Source: Fundidesulfovibrio agrisoli
GTDB taxonomy: Bacteria; Desulfobacterota; Desulfovibrionia; Desulfovibrionales; Desulfovibrionaceae
Length of the DNA: 64,000 nucleotides
Assembly (NCBI RefSeq): GCF_022808715.1
Contig: NZ_JAKZKX010000005.1
Coordinates: 62,001 to 126,000, forward strand
Direction of reading: 5' to 3'
Within the stretch, counting starts at the first letter, position 1. Each line of letters begins with the position of its first letter. The position numbers and the translations under genes were made by a program. Under the pieces are notes generated by a model that saw only the letters and a list, made by a program, of their open reading frames with translations, did not search any database and was not told where the DNA came from. Positions 56,411 to 64,000 of the stretch are shown here, one piece after another.

Positions 56411-56573
56411 GCCCTTTCCCCATGCTGACGGCGGGCCTGCTTCGTTTCACGCGATACGGTTCGCCCGTCGCCGGAAACAGCTCCGTGAGTATTGTGTCGC
56501 GCGAGGCATACTGCTATGATAGACGCCTCATAAATTCATCCTTTAACGGTCGGGGTTGGCGCGGGCGGACGGC

Positions 56574-57860
56574 ATGAGCATGTGGATTCCCCTGGAGGAG
56601 CTCAAACCTGGCATGTTTGTCAGTTCCTTCGACCTTTCCTGGTTCCGCCATCCCTTCGTTTCCTCGCGCCTTGGCGTCATCCGGGACCAGCGGCTCATCG
56701 ACGAGCTGCAGCGCCTGGGTGTGCGCCACGTAGAGATCGACCCCGCCCGAGGCAGCAAGGGCGGGGCGGCCTGCCATGCCGGCCAGGCCACGCCCGACGC
56801 CTTCGAGCACACCACCGAAGGGTTCGGCCCCCCGCCCCGCTTCGACCCGCCGCAGGCCGGGAGAACCGAGCCCGCCGGCGCCACGGCGGACCTGCCCCCG
56901 GTGCCGCCGCCGACCGACCCGGCCCGCACGGCCCGTTTCGCCCGCAAGCTCTTCGACCAGGCCATGCGCTCCACGCGCAAGCTCACCCGGGGCGTGGTCG
57001 GCGGCGAGCAGTTGGACGTGGACGAACTCAAGGACCTCGTGGGGCACCTGATAAGCTCCGTGCACACCAACGAAGACGTGCTGCACAACCTCCTGCTGCT
57101 CAAGAGCTTCGACGACTACACCTACACGCACTCCGTGAACCTCGCCGCGCTGGGCGTGCTGTTGGGCGAAGCCATGCAACTGGATCGCAACGCCCTGGAG
57201 ATCGTGGGTTTGGCGGGCATCCTGCACGACGTGGGCAAATGCCTGGTGCCCAAGGAGCTCATCGCCAAGCCCGACAAGCTCACCAAGGAAGAGTTCGAGG
57301 TGGTCAAGCAGCACAGCCGCCTGGGCCACGAGCACCTCAGGGCCCAGAAAGGGGTCGACCCCCTGGTGCTGCGCGCCACCCTGGAGCACCACGAGCGCAT
57401 GGACGGCAGCGGTTATCCGCACGGCCTCAAGGGTGACGCCATCCATCCGCACAGCTACCTGGTGAGCATCGTGGACGTGTTCGACGCCATCACCTCCGAC
57501 CGGGTGTACCACGGGCGGGTTTCGGCCCACACGGCCATTCGCACGCTCTTCAAACAGCGGGACAAGGCCTTCCCCAAGGACATGGTGGACCTGTTCATCA
57601 AGCGCATGGGCGTGTTCCCGGCCAACAGCGTGGTGCAACTGCGCAACGGCTGCTACGCCGTGGTCTCCCGCCAGATCGAGGGGAGCCCGCTGCACCCCGA
57701 GGTGATCGTCATCTGCGACGAGAACCGGGTTTCCGTGCCCAGGCGCAGGGTCAACACGCGCAGGCTCTGCGAGGAGATGGGCCGCAAGGAGTTCGAGATC
57801 GAACGCAACGTGGAGCCCGAGGAGATGACCTGCCCCTTCCTGTCGCAGGGCGGCGCGTAG
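56574..57860 (+). CDS. HD-GYP c-di-GMP phosphodiesterase
   Basis: The 428-residue protein has an N-terminal DUF3391 part (LEELKPGMFVSSFDLSWFR), a P-rich linker, and an HD-GYP domain (about 160-340) with HSVNLAALG, GILHDVGK and HHERMDGSGYP, the HHExxDGxGYP signature. It should degrade c-di-GMP to GMP. No membrane segment. It is one of three c-di-GMP enzymes in the window, alongside the GGDEF proteins at 30345 and 59701. A second ATG lies two codons downstream. Confidence 0.9.
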   Translation: MSMWIPLEELKPGMFVSSFDLSWFRHPFVSSRLGVIRDQRLIDELQRLGVRHVEIDPARGSKGGAACHAGQATPDAFEHTTEGFGPPPRFDPPQAGRTEPAGATADLPPVPPPTDPARTARFARKLFDQAMRSTRKLTRGVVGGEQLDVDELKDLVGHLISSVHTNEDVLHNLLLLKSFDDYTYTHSVNLAALGVLLGEAMQLDRNALEIVGLAGILHDVGKCLVPKELIAKPDKLTKEEFEVVKQHSRLGHEHLRAQKGVDPLVLRATLEHHERMDGSGYPHGLKGDAIHPHSYLVSIVDVFDAITSDRVYHGRVSAHTAIRTLFKQRDKAFPKDMVDLFIKRMGVFPANSVVQLRNGCYAVVSRQIEGSPLHPEVIVICDENRVSVPRRRVNTRRLCEEMGRKEFEIERNVEPEEMTCPFLSQGGA

Positions 57861-57903
57861 ACTGTCCGAACCCCCGGTGTGGCGGGCGCAGATCGGAGGC
57901 CGC

Positions 57904-59691
57904 ATGCTGACATCCGGCGCTGTGGCGGAGTTCATCCGCAAATCCGTCCATCTCCCTGGGTGCTGCTCCTGGCGGGGCGCGGTCAGCAAAGCTACGCTCC
58001 GGGCGGACCTGATGGCCGGGCTCACCGGAGCGGTGATCGTTCTGCCGCAGGGCATCGCCTTCGCCATGATAGCCGGGCTGCCCCCCGAATTCGGGCTGTA
58101 CACCGCCATCGTCCCCACGGCCCTGGCCGCCGTTTTCGGCTCCTCCCTGCATCTGATCTCTGGGCCCACCACGGCCATTTCCATCGTCATCTACGCCAAC
58201 CTCTCGGCCATGGCCGAGCCGTTCTCCGCGCCCTACATCGCCCTGGCCCTGGGCCTGACCCTGCTCACGGGGGTCTTCCAACTGGCCTTGGGCCTGGCGC
58301 GCATGGGCGGTCTGATCAACTTCGTGTCCCAGTCCGTGATGACGGGCTTCACCATGGGGGCGGCAGTGCTCATCGGCCTGGGACAGCTCGGGAACATGCT
58401 GGGCGTGGAGCCGCCCAAGGGGCCGCTGCACAAGCTGGTTGCCGCCCTGCCGGACATGATCGGCCGCGCGGAACCCGCCACGCTGGCCGTGGGCGCCGCC
58501 TCCCTGTGCGCGGCCCTGCTGTGCAGGCGTTTCGCCCCCAAGTGGCCAGCCCTGCTGGCCGGGATGCTGGCCGGGGGCCTGCTGGCAACCGTCCTGGGCG
58601 GCGAGGAGGCGGGCATCCGCATGGCCGGGGCCCTGCCGGGCGGGCTTCCGCCGGCATCATGGCCGCTCGGGGCATGGTCCTCCCTGGGCGATCTGGTCCC
58701 CGGCGCGCTGGCCGTGGCCATGCTGGGCCTGGCCGAGGCCGTGTCCATCGCCCGGGCCGTGGCCGCGCGCACGGGCCAGCGCCTGGACAACAACCAGGAG
58801 TTCTGCGCGCAGGGCATCTCCAACCTGGTGGGGAGCTTCTTCTCGTCCTATGCCTCCTCGGGCTCGTTCACGCGCACCGGGGTGAACCTCCAGGCCGGGG
58901 CCAGAACGCCGGTGGCGGCCATCGTCTCCGCCGCGGCCGTGGCCCTGGCCGTGCTGCTCATCGCCCCGCTCACGGGGCGGCTGCCCCTCGCGGCGGTGGC
59001 AGGGGTGCTGCTGGTGGTGGCGGGCGGGCTCATCCACTGGCGCGACATCGAGCGCATCTGGCGCACCAGCCGCCTGGAGGCGCTGGTGATGGTGCTCACG
59101 GCGGTCTCCAGCCTGGCGGTCAACCTCGAGTTCGCGCTCTTCGCCGGGGTGATGCTCTCGCTGCTGTTCTACCTCAACCGCACCGCGCACCCGCACTTCA
59201 TCGTGCTGGCCCCGGACCCCTCGGGCAGGCGCAGGCGGCTGGCCAACGCGGCGGCGCGCAACCTGCCGGAGTGCCCGCAGATCAAGATCCTGCGGCTGGA
59301 CGGCTCCATATTCTTCGGCGCGGTGAACCACATCTCGGAGGAGCTGCACCACATCCTGGCGGCCAGCCCGGGGCAGAGGCACGTGATCGTGGTTGCCAGC
59401 GGGGTGAACTTCATCGACGTGACGGGCTGCCAGATGGTCTTCCAGGAGGAGACCTCCCTGGTCAAGGAGGGACGCAGGCTCTACCTGTGCTCGCTCAAGG
59501 GCGAGGTGCTCGACACCCTGCGGCGGGGCGGGTGCATGCAGGGCCTGGGCAAGGGGGAGGTGTTCGGCAGCAAGTCCGAAGCCGTGCGTGAGGTGCTCAA
59601 GAATATCGACTACGACATCTGCTGCCGCTGCGAGGCCAGGGTGTTCACGGAGTGCGCGGGCATCTCACAGGGGTATTGCCCGCTGGAGTAG
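57904..59691 (+). CDS. SulP-family anion permease with STAS domain
   Basis: The 595-residue protein has SulP core sequences: LRADLMAGLTGAVIVLPQGI, AFAMIAGLPPEFGLYTAIVP, SSLHLISGPTTAISIV and about 11-12 membrane helices, then a C-terminal STAS domain (~450-560, ILRLDGSIFFGAVNHISEEL, VVASGVNFIDVTGCQMV). The usual Ser/Thr phospho position in STAS is not clear. A Cys-rich tail (CCRCEARVFTECAG) is unusual. SulP proteins carry sulfate, bicarbonate or dicarboxylates; sulfate is likely here but not certain. GGAGG precedes the start. Confidence 0.88.
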   Translation: MLTSGAVAEFIRKSVHLPGCCSWRGAVSKATLRADLMAGLTGAVIVLPQGIAFAMIAGLPPEFGLYTAIVPTALAAVFGSSLHLISGPTTAISIVIYANLSAMAEPFSAPYIALALGLTLLTGVFQLALGLARMGGLINFVSQSVMTGFTMGAAVLIGLGQLGNMLGVEPPKGPLHKLVAALPDMIGRAEPATLAVGAASLCAALLCRRFAPKWPALLAGMLAGGLLATVLGGEEAGIRMAGALPGGLPPASWPLGAWSSLGDLVPGALAVAMLGLAEAVSIARAVAARTGQRLDNNQEFCAQGISNLVGSFFSSYASSGSFTRTGVNLQAGARTPVAAIVSAAAVALAVLLIAPLTGRLPLAAVAGVLLVVAGGLIHWRDIERIWRTSRLEALVMVLTAVSSLAVNLEFALFAGVMLSLLFYLNRTAHPHFIVLAPDPSGRRRRLANAAARNLPECPQIKILRLDGSIFFGAVNHISEELHHILAASPGQRHVIVVASGVNFIDVTGCQMVFQEETSLVKEGRRLYLCSLKGEVLDTLRRGGCMQGLGKGEVFGSKSEAVREVLKNIDYDICCRCEARVFTECAGISQGYCPLE

Positions 59692-59700
59692 GGGGCCTGC

Positions 59701-60573
59701 TCAGCAGGAATTGTCTTCGGTGATGCGGTCCTTGCCGGTGCGCTTTGATTCGTACATGGCCATGTCCGCCTTGTGCAGGATGGTCTCCAGGGATGCGCTG
59801 TGGTCCTGGCAGGAGACAGCGCCCACGCTGCATGTCAGGGGCCAGCCGTTCTCGCGCATGGCCCTGAGGACCATGTTGTGGATCTTGTCCGCCACTGTTC
59901 GGGTTTCCTCCGGCCCGATCTCGGGCAGGAGCACCGCGAACTCGTCGCCGCCCAGCCTGGCCACCAGGTCGATGGAGCGCACGTTCTTCACGATGGTCTG
60001 GGCGATGACCTGCAGGGCCTTGTCTCCGGTGAGGTGGCCGCGGGTGTCGTTGAGTGTCTTGAAGTTGTCCGCGTCCACGATGAGCAGGTTGAGGGGTTTG
60101 CCGAAACGCCTGCAGCGATCCAGCTCCAGGGTGGCCGCCTCGTAGAAGTGCTTGCGGTTGGCGATGCCGGTGAGCTCGTCGGTGCGGCTGGCCCTGGCCT
60201 CCTCCAGGTAGGTCTCGTGCAGTTCGCACAGCAGCCAGGCGAAGCTGGCGAACACGAGGAAGGTGATGAAGAAGTTGGAGTAGAGCGAAAACGCTGAGCT
60301 GACGACCTCCCCCGAGAGGATGTCGGTGATTGTCCGCGATGCGGAGCAGGCCAGGCTCGTTACCAGGCCGCCGCGCAGCCCCGTTGAGACCGTGGCCACG
60401 AAGACCGGCAGCAGGTACAGTATGGCAACGCTTATTTCATAGGTGGTCAGGTAGTCGAGGTACCCCACCACGCCGAGCATCAGGATGCACAACAGCACAC
60501 TGCGGCACTTCCCCAGATTGGGCAGCTTGACCAGTATGGCTTCCCGCAGCAACCGCCTAGTTCTTGATGACAT
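59701..60573 (-). CDS. Membrane-anchored diguanylate cyclase (GGDEF)
   Basis: The 290-residue protein has an N-terminal MASE-like membrane region (about 25-120, helices from SVLLCILMLGVVGYLDYL and FFITFLVFASFAWLLCELHE), then a GGDEF domain with active site GGDEF at 208-212 and the I-site RxxD at 199-202. It makes c-di-GMP in response to an unknown membrane signal. It converges with the SulP gene. The ribosome site is weak. Confidence 0.88.
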   Translation of the reverse strand: MSSRTRRLLREAILVKLPNLGKCRSVLLCILMLGVVGYLDYLTTYEISVAILYLLPVFVATVSTGLRGGLVTSLACSASRTITDILSGEVVSSAFSLYSNFFITFLVFASFAWLLCELHETYLEEARASRTDELTGIANRKHFYEAATLELDRCRRFGKPLNLLIVDADNFKTLNDTRGHLTGDKALQVIAQTIVKNVRSIDLVARLGGDEFAVLLPEIGPEETRTVADKIHNMVLRAMRENGWPLTCSVGAVSCQDHSASLETILHKADMAMYESKRTGKDRITEDNSC

Positions 60574-60605
60574 TCTTTACTAATAATGAATATTGTGACG
60601 ATGTT
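60574..60605 (-). promoter_or_regulatory. Possible promoter of the GGDEF gene
   Basis: TTGAAC-N17-TATTAG, and an overlapping TTGAAA-N16-TATTCA, occur in an AT-rich stretch directly upstream of 60573. The spacing leaves almost no leader. Low-confidence pattern call. Confidence 0.3.
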
Positions 60606-60610
60606 CAATT

Positions 60611-61897
60611 TCAATTGTGAGTGGGCATGCCCGCTTCACCGGCGCGGGCCGCATCCTCCAGCCGCCGGACGCGCTCCAGCACGGGCGGATGGGTGTAATG
60701 AAGCCAGACGGCGAGGGGGTGCGGATTGAGGTTGGCAAGATTGGCCACGCTGAGCTCCTTGAGTGCCCCGGCCAGGGCCTTGGCGCGTTCGGGGCTGTCG
60801 GCGGCGAAGGCGTCGGCCTCGAACTCGAAGCGCCTGGAGAGGGCGTTGGCCGAGGCCGCCAGCAGCAGGGCCAGGGGCTGATAGGCCAGGGCGAACACGG
60901 CCAGGCCAACGTGCACCGAGGGCTGCGCCACCCCGAACGCAAGTTGCAGGGGGGCGCTGGCCAGCATGGCCTGGAGCACGGCAAGCAGCAGGCCCGTTTT
61001 GAGCATGGCCGTGACGAACCCTTTGAGGATGTGCCTGCGCAGGCTGTGCCCCACCTCGTGGGCCAGCACCGCCACCACTTGTTCGTGTGACAATCTGTCC
61101 ATCAAGGTGTCGTACAGACTGATGCGCTTCTTCCGGCCAAGCCCCGTGACGAAGGCGTTGGCCTTGGCCGAGCGGCGCGAGCCGTCCATGACGAAGATGC
61201 CGTCGAGCCCGATGCCGTGCCTGGCCGCAAAGGCCTCGATGGCGCTGCGCAACTCCCCTGGCGGCAGCGGGGTGAAGCGGTTGAACAGGGGCAGCAGCCA
61301 GGCCGGCCCCAGCCAGAGCATGAGCGCCGTGAACCCCGCCACCACGCCCCAGGCCGCCAGCCAGGCCGCCGAGCCCAGGCGCATGTAGGCCCAGATCACC
61401 CCGGAGACGAGTGTGCCGCCCAGGATGGCCCCCAGGGCCAGGCCTTTGAGCCGGTCGGCGATGAACAGGCCCGGCGTTGTGCGGTTGAAGCCGAAGCGGG
61501 CCTCCAGCCGGAAGGTTGCGTACACGTCGAAGGGCAGGCTCAGGACGGCCTGGGCCAGGGCCAGCCCGCCCAGGAAGGTCAATCCCACGCCCAGTTCCCC
61601 CAGGCCCAGCCGCCCGGCCAGGCCGCGCGCCAGGGAGTCGGCCCAGCCGATGCCCCCGGCCAGCACGAAGGCGCAGGCCAAAAACGTATCGAAGCTCTCG
61701 CGCAGTTGCTCCAGCCGGGCTCCGGCGCGCATGTACTCCTGGGAGCGGCGGTACTGGCCGGGGTCGAACACGCCTTCGAATTCGGGCGGGATGACGTCGC
61801 TCAGGCAGCGGAGGTTGAGCCGCCGCGCCAGCCCGGTGACAAGATAGCTCAGCACCAGCGCCGAGAGGACGAAGAGGGTTGGGCCGTTGAGCAGCAA
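60611..61897 (-). CDS. M48-family zinc metallopeptidase (Ste24-like)
   Basis: The 428-residue membrane protease has an N-terminal helix (TLFVLSALVLSYLVTG), PPEFEGVFDPGQYRRSQEY, several helices, and the zinc site HEVGH (VVAVLAHEVGHSLRRHI) with the third ligand in RFEFEADAFAA. Ste24/HtpX-type enzymes digest damaged or misfolded membrane proteins, and CAAX motifs in eukaryotes. No ATG fits; a TTG at 61897 has AAGGAG six bases upstream and begins just before the first helix. A longer reading adds a hydrophilic tail. Confidence 0.86.
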   Translation of the reverse strand: MLLNGPTLFVLSALVLSYLVTGLARRLNLRCLSDVIPPEFEGVFDPGQYRRSQEYMRAGARLEQLRESFDTFLACAFVLAGGIGWADSLARGLAGRLGLGELGVGLTFLGGLALAQAVLSLPFDVYATFRLEARFGFNRTTPGLFIADRLKGLALGAILGGTLVSGVIWAYMRLGSAAWLAAWGVVAGFTALMLWLGPAWLLPLFNRFTPLPPGELRSAIEAFAARHGIGLDGIFVMDGSRRSAKANAFVTGLGRKKRISLYDTLMDRLSHEQVVAVLAHEVGHSLRRHILKGFVTAMLKTGLLLAVLQAMLASAPLQLAFGVAQPSVHVGLAVFALAYQPLALLLAASANALSRRFEFEADAFAADSPERAKALAGALKELSVANLANLNPHPLAVWLHYTHPPVLERVRRLEDAARAGEAGMPTHN

Positions 61898-62086
61898 GCG
61901 GGACTCCTTGCGAGCGGGGTTGTCCGGGGGAGATATACCCGGCCGGGCCTCCCGGCAACCGGGCCAGGGTTTCAAATTGTTAACCCGTGGCGAGGGTGCG
62001 GGCGGCGATCAGGCGTGCTATCGTACCCGCAGAGGACGCCCGCCGGGAAGGAAATGGTTCCGCTCCGGCGCGCGCGGGAGATATCC

Positions 62087-62443
62087 ATGCGAATGAGCAC
62101 GGCAGCATTGGCGGCGTTGGCCCTGTGCCTGGCTTCGACAGCCACGGCGCAGGCCCGCAAGGTCTACGTCTACGAACCTCCGGCGGTGATCGTCACCCCA
62201 GGCTACCCCCCGCCGCCTCCGCCGCCCCCGCCTCCGGTCCGGGTGTACCGGGTGCCGGTGGTCAACTACTGGTACTACCCGGCCTGGAACGTCTACTGGG
62301 ACCCGGTCGCCGGGATGTACTGGTCGCGCCAGGGCAGGCACTGGGTGCTGGGCGGCCTGCCGCCGCAGGTGCATCCTCACCGTCTGGGCCGCTACTACGT
62401 GGTGCCCGCCGAGGAAGGCAGGCCCTGGAAACGGATGAAGTAG
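62087..62443 (+). CDS. Small secreted proline/tyrosine-rich protein
   Basis: The 118-residue protein has a signal peptide (ALAALALCLASTATAQA), a polyproline run of ten residues (about 41-50) and a Y/W-rich region (YWYYPAWNVYWDPVAGMYWS) ending VVPAEEGRPWKRMK. It is probably exported. GGAG precedes the ATG. No family recognised. A terminator follows. Confidence 0.65.
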   Translation: MRMSTAALAALALCLASTATAQARKVYVYEPPAVIVTPGYPPPPPPPPPPVRVYRVPVVNYWYYPAWNVYWDPVAGMYWSRQGRHWVLGGLPPQVHPHRLGRYYVVPAEEGRPWKRMK

Positions 62444-62460
62444 CCGCTCCGAGAGAACTC

Positions 62461-62491
62461 AAAGGCCCCTCCCTTGCGAGGGGCCTTTCTT
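62461..62491 (+). terminator. Rho-independent terminator
   Basis: Stem 62461-62471 is a perfect match to 62478-62488 around CCTTGC, followed by CTT. Confidence 0.85.
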
Positions 62492-62588
62492 GTTTCAGGG
62501 CTTCACGTCTGACCCGCAACACCCAACCCGGCCCTGGCCTGTCCCGTCCCGGCCCAGCGTCGCCGCCTTGCGCAACCAGACACGCCGT

Positions 62589-62620
62589 TTGTGCAGGCAT
62601 CTGCACTTCGCGCTGCACAA
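62589..62620. repeat. Interrupted inverted repeat in an intergenic region
   Basis: TTGTGCAG (62589-62596) and CTGCACAA (62613-62620) form an 8-bp inverted repeat; CTGCAC also occurs between them at 62601. It may be a regulator site for the small genes downstream. The surrounding 62492-62720 contains no gene. Confidence 0.35.
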
Positions 62621-62682
62621 GCCCCTTAACCTGTGTTGATATCATGGAACATTTCCGTGGCATCAACCATGCAGAGGCAGCC

Positions 62683-62701
62683 GCGCCCACAATGTGGGCG
62701 C
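62683..62701. promoter_or_regulatory. Perfect 19-bp palindrome upstream of a small gene
   Basis: GCGCCCACA-A-TGTGGGCGC (9-bp arms, one-base centre) lies six bases before the AGGAGG of the next gene. It could be an operator or a stem that masks the ribosome site. Confidence 0.5.
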
Positions 62702-62720
62702 ATGACAGGAGGATACGGTC

Positions 62721-62945
62721 GTGTTGCACTTCGCTGTTTTGACGATCCCGATGGAATTGCTGCTGACGCTGCTTTGGGTCTCGACCTGGGCAGTGGCCAT
62801 GATATGGCTCATTAACAGGAATGGAACGAAGGCCCGGGCCGCTGCGCGCTCGGGTGCGCCCGCCGGCGCCGGAAACAGGGCCGTTACGGGTTCGTCGGCT
62901 TCGGGGGCCGCAAGGATCGGGCCCGGAACAGGGTTGCTGCGGTGA
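62721..62945 (+). CDS. Small membrane protein (GTG start)
   Basis: The 74-residue product has one membrane helix (about 8-30, LTIPMELLLTLLWVSTWAVA) and a basic, G/A-rich tail. The start is GTG with AGGAGG eight bases upstream. A second small gene follows 88 bp later. Function unknown; the strong ribosome site is the main support. Confidence 0.5.
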   Translation: MLHFAVLTIPMELLLTLLWVSTWAVAMIWLINRNGTKARAAARSGAPAGAGNRAVTGSSASGAARIGPGTGLLR

Positions 62946-63033
62946 TCGCGGCCCCGAAGGCTGTCCGGGCGCATTGTTCCGGTACGAAATGATCCGCTAT
63001 GGGAGGCGTTCTCCCAAAGGAGGAATACGAGGC

Positions 63034-63504
63034 ATGACGATGATATCCCAACACGTGAAAAAGGTCGTGGCGGTGTGCCTCGCCCTGTTGCTGGTGAGCT
63101 CCCTGGCCTTTGCGGGCATGGGCGGCGGTGGCGGAGGCGGTGGTGGATCCGGTGGAGGGGGCTCCGGCGGTGGCGGCGGAGGAGGCGGACACAGCTCCTC
63201 CGGCGGCATGGGCGGGGGCAACTCCGGCGGCGGCATGGGGGGCGGCATGGGCTCCGGCAGTTCCGGTTCAGGCATGGGCTCAGGATCGGGCATGGGGTCT
63301 GGCATGGACTCGGGCGCGGGCATGGGGTCTGGCTCCATGATGAACGGCTCTCCCGGCATGGGCACCCCCGGGCAGATGCAGCCCCAGGACATGCCCGGCC
63401 AGATGCAGCGGCAGGACGAACCCAGCCACCTGCAGCCCCGGAACATGCAAGGCCGTCCCCCGGCAAGCGGCGGCCAGCAGCCCGGCCAGCAGCCGGGCCA
63501 ATAG
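63034..63504 (+). CDS. Secreted glycine/methionine-rich low-complexity protein
   Basis: The 156-residue protein has a signal peptide (KKVVAVCLALLLVSSLAFA), then nearly all G, S and M (GMGGGGGGGGG, GMGSGSGMGSGMDSG), passing to a Q/P/M-rich end (GTPGQMQPQDMPGQM). This is low complexity and may be disordered; methionines could bind copper or silver. AGGAGG precedes the ATG. It ends just before a terminator. Confidence 0.65.
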   Translation: MTMISQHVKKVVAVCLALLLVSSLAFAGMGGGGGGGGGSGGGGSGGGGGGGGHSSSGGMGGGNSGGGMGGGMGSGSSGSGMGSGSGMGSGMDSGAGMGSGSMMNGSPGMGTPGQMQPQDMPGQMQRQDEPSHLQPRNMQGRPPASGGQQPGQQPGQ

Positions 63505-63527
63505 TATCGCGCCGCCCGGCGCGGCAT

Positions 63528-63558
63528 AAAAAAAGCCCGGCGCAAGCCGGGCTTTTTT
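63528..63558. terminator. Bidirectional terminator
   Basis: AGCCCGGC (63534-63541) and GCCGGGCT (63546-63553) pair around GCAA; A-run and T-run on either side let it serve both the gly-rich gene and ilvD. Confidence 0.85.
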
Positions 63559-63578
63559 CGTTTCAGGGCTGGCGCAGC

Positions 63579-64000
63579 CTATTTCATCGCGGCCCCGTAC
63601 GCGGCGGACTTCACCGAGCGGGCGTAGCGGCGCAGCATGCGCGAGGGCAGGGGCTTCTCCACGGGCTTGAAGGCCGCGCGGCGGGCCGCCATCTCCTCCT
63701 CGGAGACGAGCAGCTCCAGCTTGCGCGCCGGGATGTCGATCTGGATCTTGTCCCCGTCCTTGACCAGGCCGATGGGGCCGCCCTCGGCCGCCTCGGGCGA
63801 GATGTGCCCGATGGCCGGGCCGCGCGTGCCGCCGGAGAAGCGCCCGTCCGTGAGCAGGGCCACGTCCGAGCCCAGGCCCATGCCCATGATGGCCGCCGTG
63901 GGGGAGAGCATCTCCCGCATGCCGGGGCCGCCCTGGGGGCCTTCGTAGCGGATGACGATGGCCATGTCGGGCTTGATCTCCCCGGCCAGGATGGCCGCGT
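63579..64000 (-). CDS. ilvD: Dihydroxy-acid dehydratase, C-terminal part (runs off right edge)
   Basis: About 140 codons of the end of IlvD are seen: [60 protein letters not shown] and [16 protein letters not shown], ending SAAYGAAMK. The frame continues to the right edge without a stop (…AGEIKPD before MAIV). IlvD makes 2-keto acids in valine and isoleucine synthesis. The cluster cysteines lie outside the window. Confidence 0.93.
   Translation of the reverse strand, partial: AAILAGEIKPDMAIVIRYEGPQGGPGMREMLSPTAAIMGMGLGSDVALLTDGRFSGGTRGPAIGHISPEAAEGGPIGLVKDGDKIQIDIPARKLELLVSEEEMAARRAAFKPVEKPLPSRMLRRYARSVKSAAYGAAMK

Overview
The window is GC-rich bacterial chromosome with dense, often overlapping genes. 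It most resembles a Desulfovibrionaceae genome (Desulfovibrio, Fundidesulfovibrio or a relative). The pointers are a TunR-type tungstate regulator (recombinase-like domain plus two TOBE domains), a (Re)-citrate-synthase-like enzyme, NikK/NikL proteins, a SulP permease, several iron-sulfur flavo- or nitroreductases and a stand-alone molybdopterin oxidoreductase. Genus is inference; no rRNA or intact tRNA gene lies in the window.

Layout. 1-1905 is a small integration region. It holds the 5' end of a tyrosine integrase gene running off the left edge and two 44-bp direct repeats of a tRNA-Glu 3' end (503-546 and 1862-1905), each followed by its own hairpin terminator. Between the repeats are an integrase C-terminal relic and an AT-rich gene for a protein made of two TIR domains. 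2092-11910 holds a small secreted protein, a lipase-like lipoprotein, an RND adaptor/pump pair, tunR and an orphan HlyD-type adaptor. 12038-17725 holds an HxlR regulator divergent from an iron-sulfur flavoprotein and a small monooxygenase, orphan nikK/nikL, a secreted unknown, and hyi-garR (hydroxypyruvate/tartronate semialdehyde metabolism). 17798-17916 is a long inverted repeat. 18068-20560 is a coupled three-gene operon (solute-binding-protein-like protein without an export signal, SIMIBI GTPase, soluble ABC ATPase) preceded by two 13-bp repeats spaced exactly 20 bp. Divergent from it is an MdtABC-like efflux operon (20812-28357), then a RelE/HigB-type toxin-antitoxin pair with a palindromic operator.

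29091-36474 holds an MFS exporter and a signalling operon (periplasmic amino-acid-binding lipoprotein, hybrid histidine kinase with two REC and one Hpt domain, REC-GGDEF cyclase), plus a truncated chemoreceptor N-terminus. 36592-40614 holds rarD, a ferredoxin-nitroreductase, a 120-bp MITE-like repeat, an EVE/ArsR pair with operator, small unknowns and a UspA protein. 40808-49290 runs in one direction: a Lon-family protease, an unknown, a citrate-synthase-like enzyme carrying a C-terminal Cache-like domain, a K+-channel-RCK protein, a cyclic-nucleotide-binding protein, a MerR-type HTH protein and a membrane protein with a pseudopilin-like tail. The last five overlap one another.

49316-64000 holds a lipoprotein, a zinc-ribbon protein, AzlCD, a molybdopterin enzyme, a COG0523 GTPase with a WD40 partner, an MltB-type transglycosylase, an HD-GYP phosphodiesterase, a SulP permease, a membrane GGDEF cyclase, an M48 protease, small secreted or membrane proteins and the 3' part of ilvD.

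The most interesting candidates are the tandem-TIR mini-island, the soluble binding protein/GTPase/ABC ATPase operon, and the citrate synthase-Cache/ion channel/cNMP-binding operon. Most coding calls rest on recognisable motifs; promoters and operators are pattern calls only.
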